Positions 21,973-31,219 of a stretch of DNA of 64,000 nucleotides are shown in pieces. The notes beneath the pieces are model-generated. The model had not been told where the DNA came from. It saw only the letters and a program-made list of their open reading frames with translations, and did not search any database. Within the stretch, counting starts at the first letter, position 1. Each line of letters begins with the position of its first letter. The stretch is taken from assembly GCF_019048265.1 (NCBI RefSeq), contig NZ_CP077311.1:4349001-4413000 (forward strand), in the 5' to 3' direction. This DNA comes from Aeromonas sp. FDAARGOS 1405 (GTDB taxonomy: Bacteria; Pseudomonadota; Gammaproteobacteria; Enterobacterales; Aeromonadaceae). The translations under genes and the position numbers were made by a program.

Positions 21973-21994
21973 AAAGGCCCGCAAGGGCCTTTCT
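21973..21994 (+). terminator. Rho-independent terminator of the chemoreceptor gene
   Basis: AAAGGCCC (21973-21980) pairs with GGGCCTTT (21985-21992) around GCAA, followed by CTTGTT. Confidence 0.85.
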
Positions 21995-22125
21995 TGTTGA
22001 TGGTGCAATGGCTTTGTCTCTGTTTTAAACGCCATTTTTTGGCTTGCGGAGCCATAAGGGGCTGGGCTGAGGGGGCAAATGTGAGTATGGTAGAGGCACG
22101 TCACTTCCCCTCACGTGAGAACACC

Positions 22126-22656
22126 ATGAGCCTGAGATTCAAGAAACCCGCCTTTATTGCCCTTGGGCTCATCGCCCTCATTTCTGCCGCCTGGCTCGAC
22201 TACTACCTGCCAGAGCACACCATCGCCACCATCACCGGGGTCGAGGTGAAGCGCACCGACAAGGATGGTCCCATCAGCCAGAAGAACCCGGCTGACGGCC
22301 CGACCACCGACGTCTACTACATCTATACCGAACGCCCCGGCGAGAAGATCCGGGTGTTCAGAAATGAGGATACCGAGTGGGGCTGGCCCTTCTACTTCAA
22401 GTTCAACGCCGCCGACGTGCAGGCCAAGGCCAAGTCGATGGAGTTTGAAAAGCGTCTGGCCATCATTACTTCCTACGGCTGGCGCATCAACATGTTCTCC
22501 ATGTTCCCCAACGTCACCAAGATTGAGAGTACCGAGCCTGATGCTTCCACCTGGAGCTTCTTCCGCTGGTTCTGGTTCGGTCTCTGGGCACTGGTGATGG
22601 GCAAAGCCGCCATCGCAACCTGGCGCTACTTCGATCGTCTTGAGGACGAGATATGA
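22126..22656 (+). CDS. DUF1523-type membrane protein
   Basis: A 176-residue protein with an N-terminal membrane helix (PAFIALGLIALISAAWL), a periplasmic domain and a C-terminal helix (WFWFGLWALVMGKAAI). The order TITGVEVKR, a TDVYYIYTE strand pair, FRNEDTEWGWPFYFKFNAADVQAKA and RLAIITSYGWRI agrees with the DUF1523 family as I know it; function is unknown. ATG at 22126 is chosen because a membrane anchor begins there; the frame is open further upstream. Its stop overlaps the next gene by ATGA, so the two are translationally coupled. Confidence 0.8.
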   Translation: MSLRFKKPAFIALGLIALISAAWLDYYLPEHTIATITGVEVKRTDKDGPISQKNPADGPTTDVYYIYTERPGEKIRVFRNEDTEWGWPFYFKFNAADVQAKAKSMEFEKRLAIITSYGWRINMFSMFPNVTKIESTEPDASTWSFFRWFWFGLWALVMGKAAIATWRYFDRLEDEI

Positions 22657-22949
22657 GCGAGCCGAGCAAGACCCGCACCAGCTTCTACCGGCGGCTCTAC
22701 GTGGCCTGGCTGATCAGCCAGGGCACGGATACGGTGCCCGCCATCATGGAGGCGACCGGCATGCCACGCCGCACCGCGCAGGATACTCTAAGCGCGCTGG
22801 CCGAACTCGATATCAGCTGCGCCTTCGAGCAGACCGAGGGGGCGCGCCACCTGCAGGGGCACTACCGCATCAGCGACTGGGGCCCCATCAATCCGGCGTG
22901 GATCAAGGCCCAGCTGCCGCTTATCAAAGAGACGCTGAGCTATCCCTGA
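22653..22949 (+). CDS. Small winged-helix-like protein
   Basis: A 98-residue cytoplasmic protein starting within the stop of the DUF1523 gene (ATGA). The run VAWLISQGTDTVPAIMEATGMPRRTAQDTLSALAELDI reads as a winged helix-turn-helix (helices at about 17-28, 31-38 and 42-55), followed by a beta-wing-like HLQGHYRISDWGPI. It could be a DNA-binding regulator or a structural relative that has lost DNA binding. Coupling to a membrane protein gene suggests a shared task. No target is visible. Confidence 0.72.
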   Translation: MSEPSKTRTSFYRRLYVAWLISQGTDTVPAIMEATGMPRRTAQDTLSALAELDISCAFEQTEGARHLQGHYRISDWGPINPAWIKAQLPLIKETLSYP

Positions 22950-22987
22950 TCCGGGAACTGCTCTGCAATCACACCCAGCGTTGAATT

Positions 22988-23025
22988 AAAGAGGGGCCAG
23001 CCGGCAAGGCTGGCCCCTCTTTTTT
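22988..23025 (+). terminator. Strong rho-independent terminator
   Basis: A 15-bp perfect stem (22988-23002 with 23008-23022, core GGGGCCAGCC) around GGCAA is followed by TTTC. It ends the DUF1523/winged-helix transcript and faces the convergent lipoprotein gene. Confidence 0.92.
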
Positions 23026-23050
23026 CAGGCCGATGGTGTGGTAGGTTGCC

Positions 23051-23518
23051 CTACTCGGGCAATGCCGAATCCTCAAGCTCCCCGTCAGACTCGCCACGGG
23101 TGCAGTCGATGATGGATCGCTTGGGGTTGTTGGGGTCGCGCAGCAGCAGGGGCGCCACACCCTCGTCATGCTTCTGCTCGTCGCCAAACTCGCTGCCGTA
23201 GGCGTTATGGGTCAAGCGGCGGGCGTTGGCGATGGGGGTATCGACAAACAGGGCGTGCACTTCGAAGCTGGAGGCGGGCACGATAAAACCGACCACCGGC
23301 AGGCCGTGCAGCTCCTCGTGCACCTTGTACCAGGCAAAGCCGTCGCTCACCTTGTAGGGGGTGTAATTGGCCAGTTGTAGATTGGCGGCCCTGCCCGTCT
23401 CATTCACATAGAGATCGGTAAATTCACAGGTCGCCAGCCCCTGCCACATCCGCTCGAATGGCGTCGCACAGCCTGTCAGTTGCAACCCGGCCAGCAGCGC
23501 CAAGCCTCTCTTCCACAT
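23051..23518 (-). CDS. Putative lipoprotein, function unknown
   Basis: A 155-residue protein with a short signal peptide ending in the lipobox LTGC (Cys about residue 17), followed by Ala-Thr, compatible with outer-membrane sorting. The mature part has CEFTDLYVNETGR and GLPVVGFIVPASSFEVHALFVDTP, then an acidic C terminus (GESDGELEDSALPE). No enzyme motif is seen. The start at 23518 has AAGGGGCGGGG upstream. It lies 33 bp after rihA on the same strand and could be read from the same transcript. I do not recognise the family. Confidence 0.78.
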   Translation of the reverse strand: MWKRGLALLAGLQLTGCATPFERMWQGLATCEFTDLYVNETGRAANLQLANYTPYKVSDGFAWYKVHEELHGLPVVGFIVPASSFEVHALFVDTPIANARRLTHNAYGSEFGDEQKHDEGVAPLLLRDPNNPKRSIIDCTRGESDGELEDSALPE

Positions 23519-23551
23519 TCCCCGCCCCTTCTTGCAAAAATGAACCGGCGC

Positions 23552-24487
23552 TCAGTCAAACGCCCGCAGCCGCGTCACCAGCAGATCGATAAAGCCCGGA
23601 CGATCCAGCCCCAACAATACCAGCGCATTGGCTGGCTTGCCGGTCAGACCATAACGATCCACCACCGTCATCCCCACGGTATGCTCCCCCCGGGTCTCGA
23701 TATCGACCCGGCACTCGACCCCGTGGAACAGCTCGGGAGCCAGCAACCAGGCAATGGTACAGGGGTCGTGCAGCGGCGCGCCAGCAAATCCCCACTTGGG
23801 ATCCCGATGGTAGATCATGAAAAAGTCGAGCAGCCCGGCCACGCACTGGGCCACCGGATTGGTGATGGCGCGCACCCGCTCGATATCCTCGTCCATCACC
23901 TGCGCCTCGTGGGTCACATCGAGGCCGCACATGGTGATGGGAATGCCCGACTTGAACACCATATCGGCAGCTTCCGGGTCCACATAAATATTGAATTCCG
24001 CTGCTGGTGTCCAGTTGCCGGCCCCTGCGGCGCCCCCCATCAGCACGATGCGGGCAATCTTGCTCTTTAGCTCGGGGTGAGCAGCCAACAGCAGGGCGAT
24101 GTTGGTGAGCGGGCCGGTCGGCACCAAAGTCACGGGCTCCGGGCTCTCGCGCAGACATCTGGCCATCAGCGCGATCCCCGTCATCCCCTGCGGTGCAAAG
24201 GCGGGATCCGGCAGTTTGGGGCCATCGAGACCCGATTCGCCGTGAACGTTGTCGGCGATGATCAGCTCGCGGGCCAGCGGTTTCGGTGCCCCAGCCGCCA
24301 CCGGAATATCGTCCCGCCCCAGCAGGGTGAGGATGCGCAGGGCATTGTTGAGGGTCTTGTCCGGCGTCTGGTTGCCCGCGCTGGTGGTAACTGCCAACAC
24401 GTCAAGTTCAGGGCTGGCAAGCGCCAGAATGAGGGCGATGGCGTCGTCGTGGCCGGGATCACAATCGAGAATAACGGGCAGTGCCAT
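23552..24487 (-). CDS. rihA: Pyrimidine-specific ribonucleoside hydrolase RihA
   Basis: A 311-residue inosine/uridine-preferring nucleoside hydrolase that splits pyrimidine ribonucleosides to base and ribose. The calcium-binding N-terminal [13 protein letters not shown] is present. So are [45 protein letters not shown] and the C-terminal [10 protein letters not shown]. It has the same length as E. coli RihA and closely matches it. ATG at 24487 follows AAGGACTCATCCC; the open frame to 24520 is ignored. With udp 1 kb away it forms a local pyrimidine nucleoside salvage group. Confidence 0.93.
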   Translation of the reverse strand: MALPVILDCDPGHDDAIALILALASPELDVLAVTTSAGNQTPDKTLNNALRILTLLGRDDIPVAAGAPKPLARELIIADNVHGESGLDGPKLPDPAFAPQGMTGIALMARCLRESPEPVTLVPTGPLTNIALLLAAHPELKSKIARIVLMGGAAGAGNWTPAAEFNIYVDPEAADMVFKSGIPITMCGLDVTHEAQVMDEDIERVRAITNPVAQCVAGLLDFFMIYHRDPKWGFAGAPLHDPCTIAWLLAPELFHGVECRVDIETRGEHTVGMTVVDRYGLTGKPANALVLLGLDRPGFIDLLVTRLRAFD

Positions 24488-24742
24488 GGGATGAGTCCTT
24501 ACAACATAACAGGGAGCCATACCTTAACAAGCAAGCCTCGGATGAACTCGGGAAGGGGTCACAAAACGGGGCCTTGTTGCTGACCAGGGCGGTTTGCACG
24601 GCACACCGCCTCTCTCAATGCGGCTCATTATCAAAAGATTGCATGACGTCATTCCGTTCATTTTCCGAGGCTGCGCACCACCCATTCGCCCGGCCGCGCC
24701 GGTTCGGGTATGATCGCACCCTGTTTCCAGCCTGTGCCACCT

Positions 24743-25474
24743 ATGTCCGTTATCGTCGACACCTTTATCGCCCCGCCCTGCAAGGCCTCCATCGAGATCC
24801 TGTTCGAGGATGAACACCTGCTGCTCATCAACAAGCCGAGCGGCCTGCTGAGTCTGTCAGGCAAGAACCCGCAGAACCTCGACTCGGTTCACTATCGACT
24901 GGTGCAGGATTTCCCCGGCTGCACCCTGGTGCACCGCCTAGATTTTGGCACCTCAGGCATCATGGTGGTGGCCAGAAACAAGGCCATCAATGCCCTGCTC
25001 TGCCAGCAGTTCAGTCAGCGGGCTGTGAGCAAGGCCTACAGCGCCCTGCTGTGCGGTCATCTGATTGACGACGAAGGAGTTATCGACGCCCCCATCGCCA
25101 AGGATCCGGCCCTCTTTCCGCTGATGAAGATTTGCGCCGCCAGTGGCAAACCCGCCCGCTCCCGCTATCAGGTGATTGAGCTGCTGGAGTTGCAGATGCA
25201 GGGGCAGACCGTGCCTTTGACCCGGGTACGACTGCTGCCGGAGACCGGCCGAACCCATCAGCTGCGGATCCACAGCGAGCTGCTGGGCCACCCCATCCTC
25301 GGCTGCGATCTCTATGGCGGCCAGCTGCCGCCAGGCTGCGAACAGGCGCCGCGGCTGATGCTGCACGCCAGTGAACTCGATTTTGTTCATCCGGTCAGCG
25401 GCGAACCGATGCAGATCCGCTGTGAGGCGCCCTTTGCACAAGCGCTGGCGACCATGACAAGGCAACCGGGGTAA
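24743..25474 (+). CDS. RluA-family RNA pseudouridine synthase
   Basis: A 243-residue pseudouridine synthase. ILFEDEHLLLINKPSGLLSL is motif I, and the catalytic Asp lies in HRLDFGTSGIMVVA (motif II). LLPETGRTHQLRIHSELLGHPILGC is motif III. There is no S4 domain, so it is of the RluA (dual 23S rRNA/tRNA) or TruC size class rather than RluC/D. The start at 24743 (MSVIVDTF) is the first ATG near the expected N terminus; one in-frame start lies upstream at 24710. It is divergent from rihA. The exact RNA target is not assignable. Confidence 0.87.
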   Translation: MSVIVDTFIAPPCKASIEILFEDEHLLLINKPSGLLSLSGKNPQNLDSVHYRLVQDFPGCTLVHRLDFGTSGIMVVARNKAINALLCQQFSQRAVSKAYSALLCGHLIDDEGVIDAPIAKDPALFPLMKICAASGKPARSRYQVIELLELQMQGQTVPLTRVRLLPETGRTHQLRIHSELLGHPILGCDLYGGQLPPGCEQAPRLMLHASELDFVHPVSGEPMQIRCEAPFAQALATMTRQPG

Positions 25475-25542
25475 CCTGGAGTAGGGAAACAAGGGGCGGG
25501 CAAGCAGAAGAGGGGCAAAGCGGTAAACGGCGGATAAAGATA

Positions 25543-25567
25543 GGGGCCGTGCTTTCGCAACGGCCCC
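25543..25567. terminator. Hairpin between the pseudouridine synthase gene and udp
   Basis: GGGGCCGT (25543-25550) pairs with ACGGCCCC (25560-25567) with a 9-nt loop. There is no proper T tract on either side, so it is a weak or rho-assisted terminator of two convergent genes. Confidence 0.5.
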
Positions 25568-25591
25568 CACCCCCCACTCTTTGTGGTGCTA

Positions 25592-26347
25592 TCAGATCAG
25601 CTTGCGGGCAGCGCCCAGTACGATCTTGATGGCATCAGATTCGGTCTTCGCCATGGTTTCGGCGTTCGGGATCTCTTGCTGGGTACGGTTGACGATAACG
25701 CCAGCCACCATACCGGCACGCAGGCCCTGGCTGGAGCACATGGTCAGCAGGGTTGCAGATTCCATTTCATAGTTCAGCACGCCCATGGCTTGCCACTCTT
25801 TCATGGAACCTTGGAAACGGCTCACTACGCGGCCGGATACGGTATCGTAACGCTCCTGACCCGGGTAGAAGGTGTCAGAGGAGGCGGTCACACCGATGTG
25901 CAGCTTGGAGCCCATCTCTTTGGCGGTGTTGACCAGTGCGGTGGTGCAGTCGAAGTCAGCAACAGCCGGGAACTCCATCGGAGCGAAGTGCAGGCTGGCA
26001 CCGTCGAGGCGCACGGAACCGGTGGTCACGATCACGTCACCCACGTTCAGGTGCGGCTGGATGGCGCCAGTGGTGCCGATACGCAGGAAGGTGCGGATAC
26101 CCAGCTGGGCCAGCTCTTCCACTGCGATGGAGGTGGACGGGCCACCGATACCGGTAGAGCAGATGATCACGGCCTTGCCGTCCATCTCGCCGCGCCAGGT
26201 AGTGAATTCACGATGGCTGGCCAGGTGCACCGGGTTATCCAACAGCTCTGCGATACGCTTCACGCGCTCGGGGTCACCGGGGACGATCGCCAGGGTGGCG
26301 CCTTGCAGATCCGCTTTCTTCAAACCCAAGTGAAATACATCAGACAT
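25592..26347 (-). CDS. udp: Uridine phosphorylase
   Basis: A 251-residue enzyme splitting uridine to uracil and ribose-1-phosphate. Family features include [26 protein letters not shown] (phosphate-binding region), [52 protein letters not shown] and [12 protein letters not shown]. It agrees with E. coli Udp throughout. ATG at 26347 ([11 protein letters not shown]) is preceded by CAGGAGTCCACT; an upstream open frame adds ten residues without need. It is transcribed away from yiaY across a 382-bp intergenic region holding LacI-family-like operator sequences. Confidence 0.97.
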   Translation of the reverse strand: MSDVFHLGLKKADLQGATLAIVPGDPERVKRIAELLDNPVHLASHREFTTWRGEMDGKAVIICSTGIGGPSTSIAVEELAQLGIRTFLRIGTTGAIQPHLNVGDVIVTTGSVRLDGASLHFAPMEFPAVADFDCTTALVNTAKEMGSKLHIGVTASSDTFYPGQERYDTVSGRVVSRFQGSMKEWQAMGVLNYEMESATLLTMCSSQGLRAGMVAGVIVNRTQQEIPNAETMAKTESDAIKIVLGAARKLI

Positions 26348-26522
26348 AGTGGACTCCTGGTTGCCCCCTGCCAGCATGGTCAGGGCACAAGTTAAGATGA
26401 TTCTTTATGATACTTTCAAGCCTTTACCCCCCTCTTCGGGGAGGCGCCAACTATGGTCGAAAGCGCTTTCCAATTCCTTGAAGCGCCTCACACTTCCACG
26501 CATTGACAGTGACAAACATTTC

Positions 26523-26568
26523 GCAAAACGTTTGCTAACTCAATGAAATAATTGACAAACGTTTTTCT
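26523..26568. promoter_or_regulatory. LacI/GalR-family-like operator sequences in the udp-yiaY intergenic region
   Basis: GCAAAACGTTTGC (26523-26535) and TGACAAACGTTTTTC (26553-26567) are imperfect palindromes centred on ACGTTT, 30 bp apart. They resemble CytR/PurR-type sites. TTGACA at 26552-26557 could be a -35 for yiaY. The 382-bp region (26348-26729) holds no gene that I can support. CytR control of udp is known in E. coli; here it is only a suggestion. Confidence 0.4.
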
Positions 26569-26729
26569 ACAAATCGAGTCAGATGCGAGAAAGTCAAGCC
26601 TGGTTCAGCGCTTAATTAACGACTCGTGATCGACCCCGTAAAGTTGTAAACAAGATGCTTTTGTATCCCTTTCTAGATGGTAGCCTAGCTCTCAACTACC
26701 ACTTAATGGCTAACTATAGGAAGTCCATC

Positions 26730-27881
26730 ATGGCTACATTCAAGTTCTATATTCCCGCTATCAACCTGATGGGTGCCGGCTGTCTGCAAGAGGCCGCCGC
26801 CGATATCAAGGGTTACGGCTATCGCAAGGCGTTGATCGTCACCGACAAAATTCTCAACCAGATCGGCGTGGTCGCCAAGCTCACCACCCTGTTGGCTGAA
26901 CATGGCATTGAAAGCGCTGTTTTCGATGAGACCAAACCCAACCCCACTACCAGCAACGTCGAAGCGGGTCTGGCCATGATCAAGGCCAACGGCTGCGATT
27001 GCGTCATCTCGCTGGGTGGCGGCTCGCCCCACGACTGCGCCAAGGGTATCGCGCTGGTCGCCGCCAACGGTGGCAGCATCAAGGATTACGAAGGGGTGGA
27101 TCGCTCCGCCAAGCCACAGTTGCCGCTTATCGCCATCAACACCACCGCCGGTACCGCCTCCGAGATGACCCGCTTCTGCATCATTACCGACGAAGCGCGC
27201 CACGTGAAAATGGCCATCATCGACAAACACGTTACCCCGCTGATGTCGGTCAACGACCCCGAGCTGATGCTGGCCAAGCCAGCCGGTCTCACCGCCGCCA
27301 CCGGTATGGATGCCCTGACCCACGCCATCGAGGCCTATGTCTCCACCATCGCCACCCCGGTAACCGATGCCAGCGCCGTGATGGCCATCGAGCTGATTGC
27401 CAAGCACCTGCGCACCGCCGTTCACCATGGCGATGATCTGCACGCCCGCGAGCAGATGGCCTATGCCCAGTTCCTGGCCGGCATGGCCTTCAACAACGCA
27501 AGCCTGGGCTATGTGCACGCCATGGCCCACCAGCTGGGCGGCTTCTATGACCTGCCCCACGGTGTCTGCAACGCCGTGCTGCTGCCCCACGTTCAGGCGT
27601 TCAACGCCCAGGTTAGCGCGGCTCGTCTGAAGGATGTCGCCCGCTACATGGGGGTGGACGTGAGCGCCATGAGCGACGAGCAGGGCGCCGCCGCTGCCAT
27701 TGCCGCCATCAAGCAGCTGGCGCTGGATGTGAAGATCCCGGCCGGGCTGGAGCAGCTCGGCGTCAAGGCCGATGACTTCGATACCCTGGCCAGCAACGCC
27801 CTGAAAGATGCCTGCGGCTTCACCAACCCGAAACAGGCGAGCCACGAAGAGATCGTCGCCATCTTCCGCGCTGCAATGTGA
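26730..27881 (+). CDS. yiaY: Iron-containing alcohol dehydrogenase YiaY
   Basis: A 383-residue group III (Fe2+) NAD-dependent alcohol dehydrogenase, the same length as E. coli YiaY and close to Zymomonas AdhB. NAD-binding [13 protein letters not shown] (about 96-108) and the metal-binding [37 protein letters not shown] segments supply the Asp and three His ligands. The start at 26730 (MATFKFYIP) follows AGGAAGTCCATC. It is monocistronic, with a terminator 19 bp after the stop. The substrate is probably ethanol or a small alcohol/aldehyde. Confidence 0.93.
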   Translation: MATFKFYIPAINLMGAGCLQEAAADIKGYGYRKALIVTDKILNQIGVVAKLTTLLAEHGIESAVFDETKPNPTTSNVEAGLAMIKANGCDCVISLGGGSPHDCAKGIALVAANGGSIKDYEGVDRSAKPQLPLIAINTTAGTASEMTRFCIITDEARHVKMAIIDKHVTPLMSVNDPELMLAKPAGLTAATGMDALTHAIEAYVSTIATPVTDASAVMAIELIAKHLRTAVHHGDDLHAREQMAYAQFLAGMAFNNASLGYVHAMAHQLGGFYDLPHGVCNAVLLPHVQAFNAQVSAARLKDVARYMGVDVSAMSDEQGAAAAIAAIKQLALDVKIPAGLEQLGVKADDFDTLASNALKDACGFTNPKQASHEEIVAIFRAAM

Positions 27882-27900
27882 TTGTTGCCTGATTGCCAGA

Positions 27901-27925
27901 AAGGGTCGCAGTGCGACCCTTTTTA
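27901..27925 (+). terminator. Rho-independent terminator of yiaY
   Basis: AAGGGTCGC (27901-27909) pairs with GCGACCCTT (27913-27921) around AGT, followed by TTTTA. Confidence 0.85.
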
Positions 27926-28018
27926 TTGGCTGATGGATCAATGGCTTTTTACTTCCGTGGAGGGAGTCGGTATGATTTGCCGAGCCAAAAAAGACTGTAT
28001 GGATGATCTGAACTCGAT

Positions 28019-28357
28019 ATGCGGATGAAACACCTGATTGCCGCGGCCTTGACCGCCCTCACCCTCTCCGGTTGCAGCCTGGTCTATCGTATCGATATTC
28101 CCCAGGGCAACTATGTGGAACAAAAACAGGTCGACAAACTGCGCCAGGGGATGACCCGCGAGCAGGTCAGCTATGTACTGGGAACCCCCATGCTGCGTGA
28201 CGGCTTTGATCCCAACACCTGGTACTACCTCTATGAGTTCCAGCCGGGGCGCGGTGAGAAAGAGCGCAAGGAGCTCACCGTCACCTTCGCCAATGACAGG
28301 CTGACCACAGTGACGGGTGACTTCCCGCTGCCAGCAGCTTTCAATACCCCGCTCTGA
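28019..28357 (+). CDS. bamE: Outer membrane assembly lipoprotein BamE (SmpA)
   Basis: A 112-residue lipoprotein of the BAM complex that stabilises BamA-BamD in outer-membrane protein insertion. A signal peptide ends in lipobox LSGC (Cys about 19). The mature part has VYRIDIPQGNYVEQKQVDKLRQGMTREQVSYVLGTPMLRD and the WYYLYEFQPG strand, the SmpA/OmlA hallmark order. A second in-frame ATG at 28025 is possible; 28019 is used because both give the same lipobox. It is monocistronic and ends in a strong terminator. Confidence 0.95.
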   Translation: MRMKHLIAAALTALTLSGCSLVYRIDIPQGNYVEQKQVDKLRQGMTREQVSYVLGTPMLRDGFDPNTWYYLYEFQPGRGEKERKELTVTFANDRLTTVTGDFPLPAAFNTPL

Positions 28358-28364
28358 TATACCG

Positions 28365-28394
28365 CAAAACCGGCCTCGCGCCGGTTTTGTTTTA
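28365..28394 (+). terminator. Rho-independent terminator of bamE
   Basis: CAAAACCGGC (28365-28374) pairs with GCCGGTTTTG (28380-28389) around CTCGC, then TTTTA. Confidence 0.88.
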
Positions 28395-28525
28395 TCCAGC
28401 CTCCGCACTATGTATCCTGCCCGTTATCCTGTCAGGGAATGTCGTGTCATATCCTCCCATTGCAGCTGCCTGCAAATTGACTGATGCTGATCAGAACCAT
28501 CATCGAATGAAACCGGGAGAACACC

Positions 28526-29155
28526 ATGAGCCGGATCCTGATTGCCGGAGCCAGCGGCCTGCTCGGTCGCGAACTGGTGCAGCAACTGCCTGCCGAACAT
28601 GAACTGACCCTGCTCTGTCGCAAGCCGGGCAAGGAGGCGCACCACTGGCTACCGGTCAATTTTGATGATCTGGCCAGCGTCACCCTCTCCCGCCCGGTGG
28701 ATATCGCCTTCTGTGCCCTCGGTACCACCCGCAAGGAAGCGGGCTCTGCCGAGGCGTTTCGCCGGGTCGATCTCGACTATGTGGTCGCCTTTGCCGAACT
28801 GGCCCGCCGCCACGGTTGTCAACGGCTGATCGTGGTCTCGAGCATGGGAGCCAGCGCATCGTCCCTGGCTCTCTATCCGCGTACCAAGGGAGAGATGGAG
28901 CAGGCCCTGCTGGCCCAATCCTGGCCACGGCTCGCCATCGTGCGGCCCGCCATGCTGCTCGGAGATCGCCAGCCACCGCGCCTCTCCGAGCAGATCTTTC
29001 AGACCATCTACCCGCTGTTTCGGCCGCTGCTGGTGGGCAAGCTCGCCCGCTGGCGCGCCATCGAGGCCCGTCAGGTGGCCCGCGCCATGATCGCCCTCTC
29101 GAAACTGCCCGCCGGGTGCGAGATTGTCGAAAACGAGCAACTGCTGGCTCTCTGA
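28526..29155 (+). CDS. NAD(P)-binding atypical SDR protein
   Basis: A 209-residue Rossmann-fold protein. The N-terminal GASGLLGRELV is the dinucleotide motif of atypical/extended SDRs. CALGTT and VVSSMGASASSLALYPRTKGEMEQAL provide the catalytic-type Ser and YxxxK (Y, three residues, K). Overall it resembles the HTATIP2/YbjT-like oxidoreductases. It stands between bamE and panP as its own unit; its transcript ends in a palindromic terminator. The substrate is unknown. Confidence 0.8.
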   Translation: MSRILIAGASGLLGRELVQQLPAEHELTLLCRKPGKEAHHWLPVNFDDLASVTLSRPVDIAFCALGTTRKEAGSAEAFRRVDLDYVVAFAELARRHGCQRLIVVSSMGASASSLALYPRTKGEMEQALLAQSWPRLAIVRPAMLLGDRQPPRLSEQIFQTIYPLFRPLLVGKLARWRAIEARQVARAMIALSKLPAGCEIVENEQLLAL

Positions 29156-29200
29156 ACCCGACCTTCCCCACTCCTTAAGCTCTATGCCGTAAAAACAGCA

Positions 29201-29222
29201 GGGCAAGCCAATTGGCTTGCCC
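29201..29222. terminator. Palindromic bidirectional terminator
   Basis: An uninterrupted 22-bp palindrome (arms GGGCAAGCCAA/TTGGCTTGCCC). It is flanked by A5 about 6 bp to the left and CTTTGTC to the right, between the convergent SDR and panP genes. Confidence 0.75.
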
Positions 29223-29301
29223 TTTGTCTATCTGTTGGCGTGATACTCCCCAACCATCTATTGCCACCATTGACCGCGCTCGGCAGTCAGGGCAACCGCC
29301 A

Positions 29302-30996
29302 TCAACCGCGAATATGGTCGATAAAGGCGTCGATCTGCTCGCGGGTGCAGGCGGGGTTCATAAAGACGGCCTTCTCCCCTGCGATGTAGGAATATTTGCC
29401 CCGTGCGTCATAGTCGGAATGGGCCACAGCCTCCACCCAGTTGGTATAGAGCCCCACCTTGCCGCGCCCCTTGAACAGGCTGCGGTGGTAGTCGGTGTTG
29501 CGCTGCAGTCGCGCCTTGTAGGCAGGGTCGCTGGAGCGGGCCAGCTCGAAGGCAAATTCGGCCTCCGGATCACTCACCCACTCGGGGTTGTAGATCTTGA
29601 AGCCGACGCTCGGCCCCTGATTCTCCTGTGCCACCAGCTTGACGTTGCCAAGCTGACTCAGGCGATAGCGGAAGTAGTTGGCATTTTGCAGGCAGTGGGC
29701 CAGCACGATGCGATACCCCTCGACCCCCATGTAGTTGAGCGCCGCATAGGCACCAAACAAACCGCTCGCACCGCGGGAACACTCGATGGTGGATTGCAGG
29801 TGGGTCTGGCCCTGAATGTCCCGCTCGAAGTAGGAGAAGTTCTCCGGGTCATTCTCCATCGCCTTGAGGTCATCCTGCTCCTTGAGCATCACCAGACTGG
29901 AGGTGTAGGGCACATAGCCCCACTTCTGGAAGTCGACGGTGAAGGAGTCGGCATATTTCAGCTCGGCAAAGCGCGCCACGTTGCGCTCGATCCCCGCCAG
30001 AGTGGCGCTGTTGATGGCGAGCGGGTTGGCGGCAAAGTCGTAACCCAGGAAGAAGATCATCGACCAGCCGATGGCGGCATCGACGTGGATATGGGGTTTG
30101 ACCGCCACCTCAAACTGCTCGCACAAGCGATTGCGCAGTTCGAACACGGGTTTCACCTGATCCACCCCGAAGGTGTCGGTGGTGCCCATGGTGAGCATGA
30201 TGGTGGGCACCACGTGTTTCAGGGCAAAACAGGCGGTCAGGGTGCGCTCGAGATGGTCGAGATCGATGTCGTTGTTCTCGCCGACCTGAATGCGGATAGT
30301 CTTGTTCTCGATATCGACCCCGAGCAGGGAGAGGTTGGTGATGTTGGAGTAGTGACCGCCCTGGGAGTTGATGATGCGGTAATCCTGATAGTGGCCGAGC
30401 CCCTTGTGCTTGGCCTCGGGCAGGCTTTTGCGAATGCCGAGCAGGTAGCCGTAGAGGTTACAGAAGGTCCCCCCCTGGGTGAAGATGCCGGTGGCCCGCT
30501 CGGGGTCATAGCCTGCCAGCAGCGCAATCTGGCGCACCACCTTCTTTTCCAGCTCCTCGGCGACCCCGGCGTATTCGGAGTAGACCAGATTGGGGTTGGC
30601 CAGAATGCCCAGCTGGGCACCATAGATAGCGGGATCCGCCGACATGGTGATGACGTTCTCGACGCTGGAGGGATTCTCCCAATCCTTCGACAGGGCGGCG
30701 GCAAACAGCAGCTCGGCCATGGGTTCGCCCGGGGTACGCATGGTGGCGGGCACCGGCATGGTCTCGCAGAGATCGGCCAGGCGGGCACGGCCATCAGGCC
30801 AGGCGTTCAGGCGGGCATCGGGGGCCAGGCCACGGGCCCGAAATTCGTTGAGGGTGGCAAATCCGGGTTCGCGAAAAACGGGCCAGAGATCGGGATTGCG
30901 CGAGAAAAAGTTGGCTTTGACGGTGGCGAAACGGGCGGAGAAATCGGGATGGACGGCATTGACGCTTTCGTCTTGCAGATAAACTAAGTCACTCAT
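29302..30996 (-). CDS. panP: PLP-dependent aspartate 1-decarboxylase, PanP type
   Basis: A 564-residue group II PLP decarboxylase related to glutamate decarboxylase. TQGGTFCNLYG, HVDAAIGWSM (PLP-binding Asp) and the Schiff-base lysine in VDFQKWGYVPYTSS are present. The length and N-terminal extension match the PanP family of Vibrio, Shewanella and Aeromonas, which makes beta-alanine for pantothenate where PanD is missing. The ATG at 30996 has only a weak Shine-Dalgarno. It stands alone. Glutamate decarboxylation is the main alternative activity, and sequence alone does not settle it. Confidence 0.78.
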   Translation of the reverse strand: MSDLVYLQDESVNAVHPDFSARFATVKANFFSRNPDLWPVFREPGFATLNEFRARGLAPDARLNAWPDGRARLADLCETMPVPATMRTPGEPMAELLFAAALSKDWENPSSVENVITMSADPAIYGAQLGILANPNLVYSEYAGVAEELEKKVVRQIALLAGYDPERATGIFTQGGTFCNLYGYLLGIRKSLPEAKHKGLGHYQDYRIINSQGGHYSNITNLSLLGVDIENKTIRIQVGENNDIDLDHLERTLTACFALKHVVPTIMLTMGTTDTFGVDQVKPVFELRNRLCEQFEVAVKPHIHVDAAIGWSMIFFLGYDFAANPLAINSATLAGIERNVARFAELKYADSFTVDFQKWGYVPYTSSLVMLKEQDDLKAMENDPENFSYFERDIQGQTHLQSTIECSRGASGLFGAYAALNYMGVEGYRIVLAHCLQNANYFRYRLSQLGNVKLVAQENQGPSVGFKIYNPEWVSDPEAEFAFELARSSDPAYKARLQRNTDYHRSLFKGRGKVGLYTNWVEAVAHSDYDARGKYSYIAGEKAVFMNPACTREQIDAFIDHIRG

Positions 30997-31117
30997 TTTT
31001 ATACCATTAGTACAGCAAGTGTGCGGCCGTTATACCCCTGTACCAGTGGGGCCGACAGTGACAATATCTAATGGCCTACCCTACTTTTTGTCATGTATCA
31101 GCCATCACAAGGGCTGG

Positions 31118-31141
31118 CAAAAAGGCGCCTTTGAGGCGCCT
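31118..31141 (-). terminator. Rho-independent terminator of lplA
   Basis: AGGCGCC (31123-31129) pairs with GGCGCCT (31135-31141) around TTTGA. On the minus strand it is followed by a T5 tract, 79 bp after the lplA stop. The 223-bp gap between lplA and panP holds little else. Confidence 0.82.
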
Positions 31142-31219
31142 CTTTATATTTCGTGATCTTGCTCCCATCCTGGCTGACAGCGCCCTCACTACCAGACCAC
31201 CATCAGCGCAGCGTCCCCC

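Noticed and set aside
29212..30987. 591-codon frame opposite panP
   Set aside because: Antisense shadow of panP with no ribosome site or family features.
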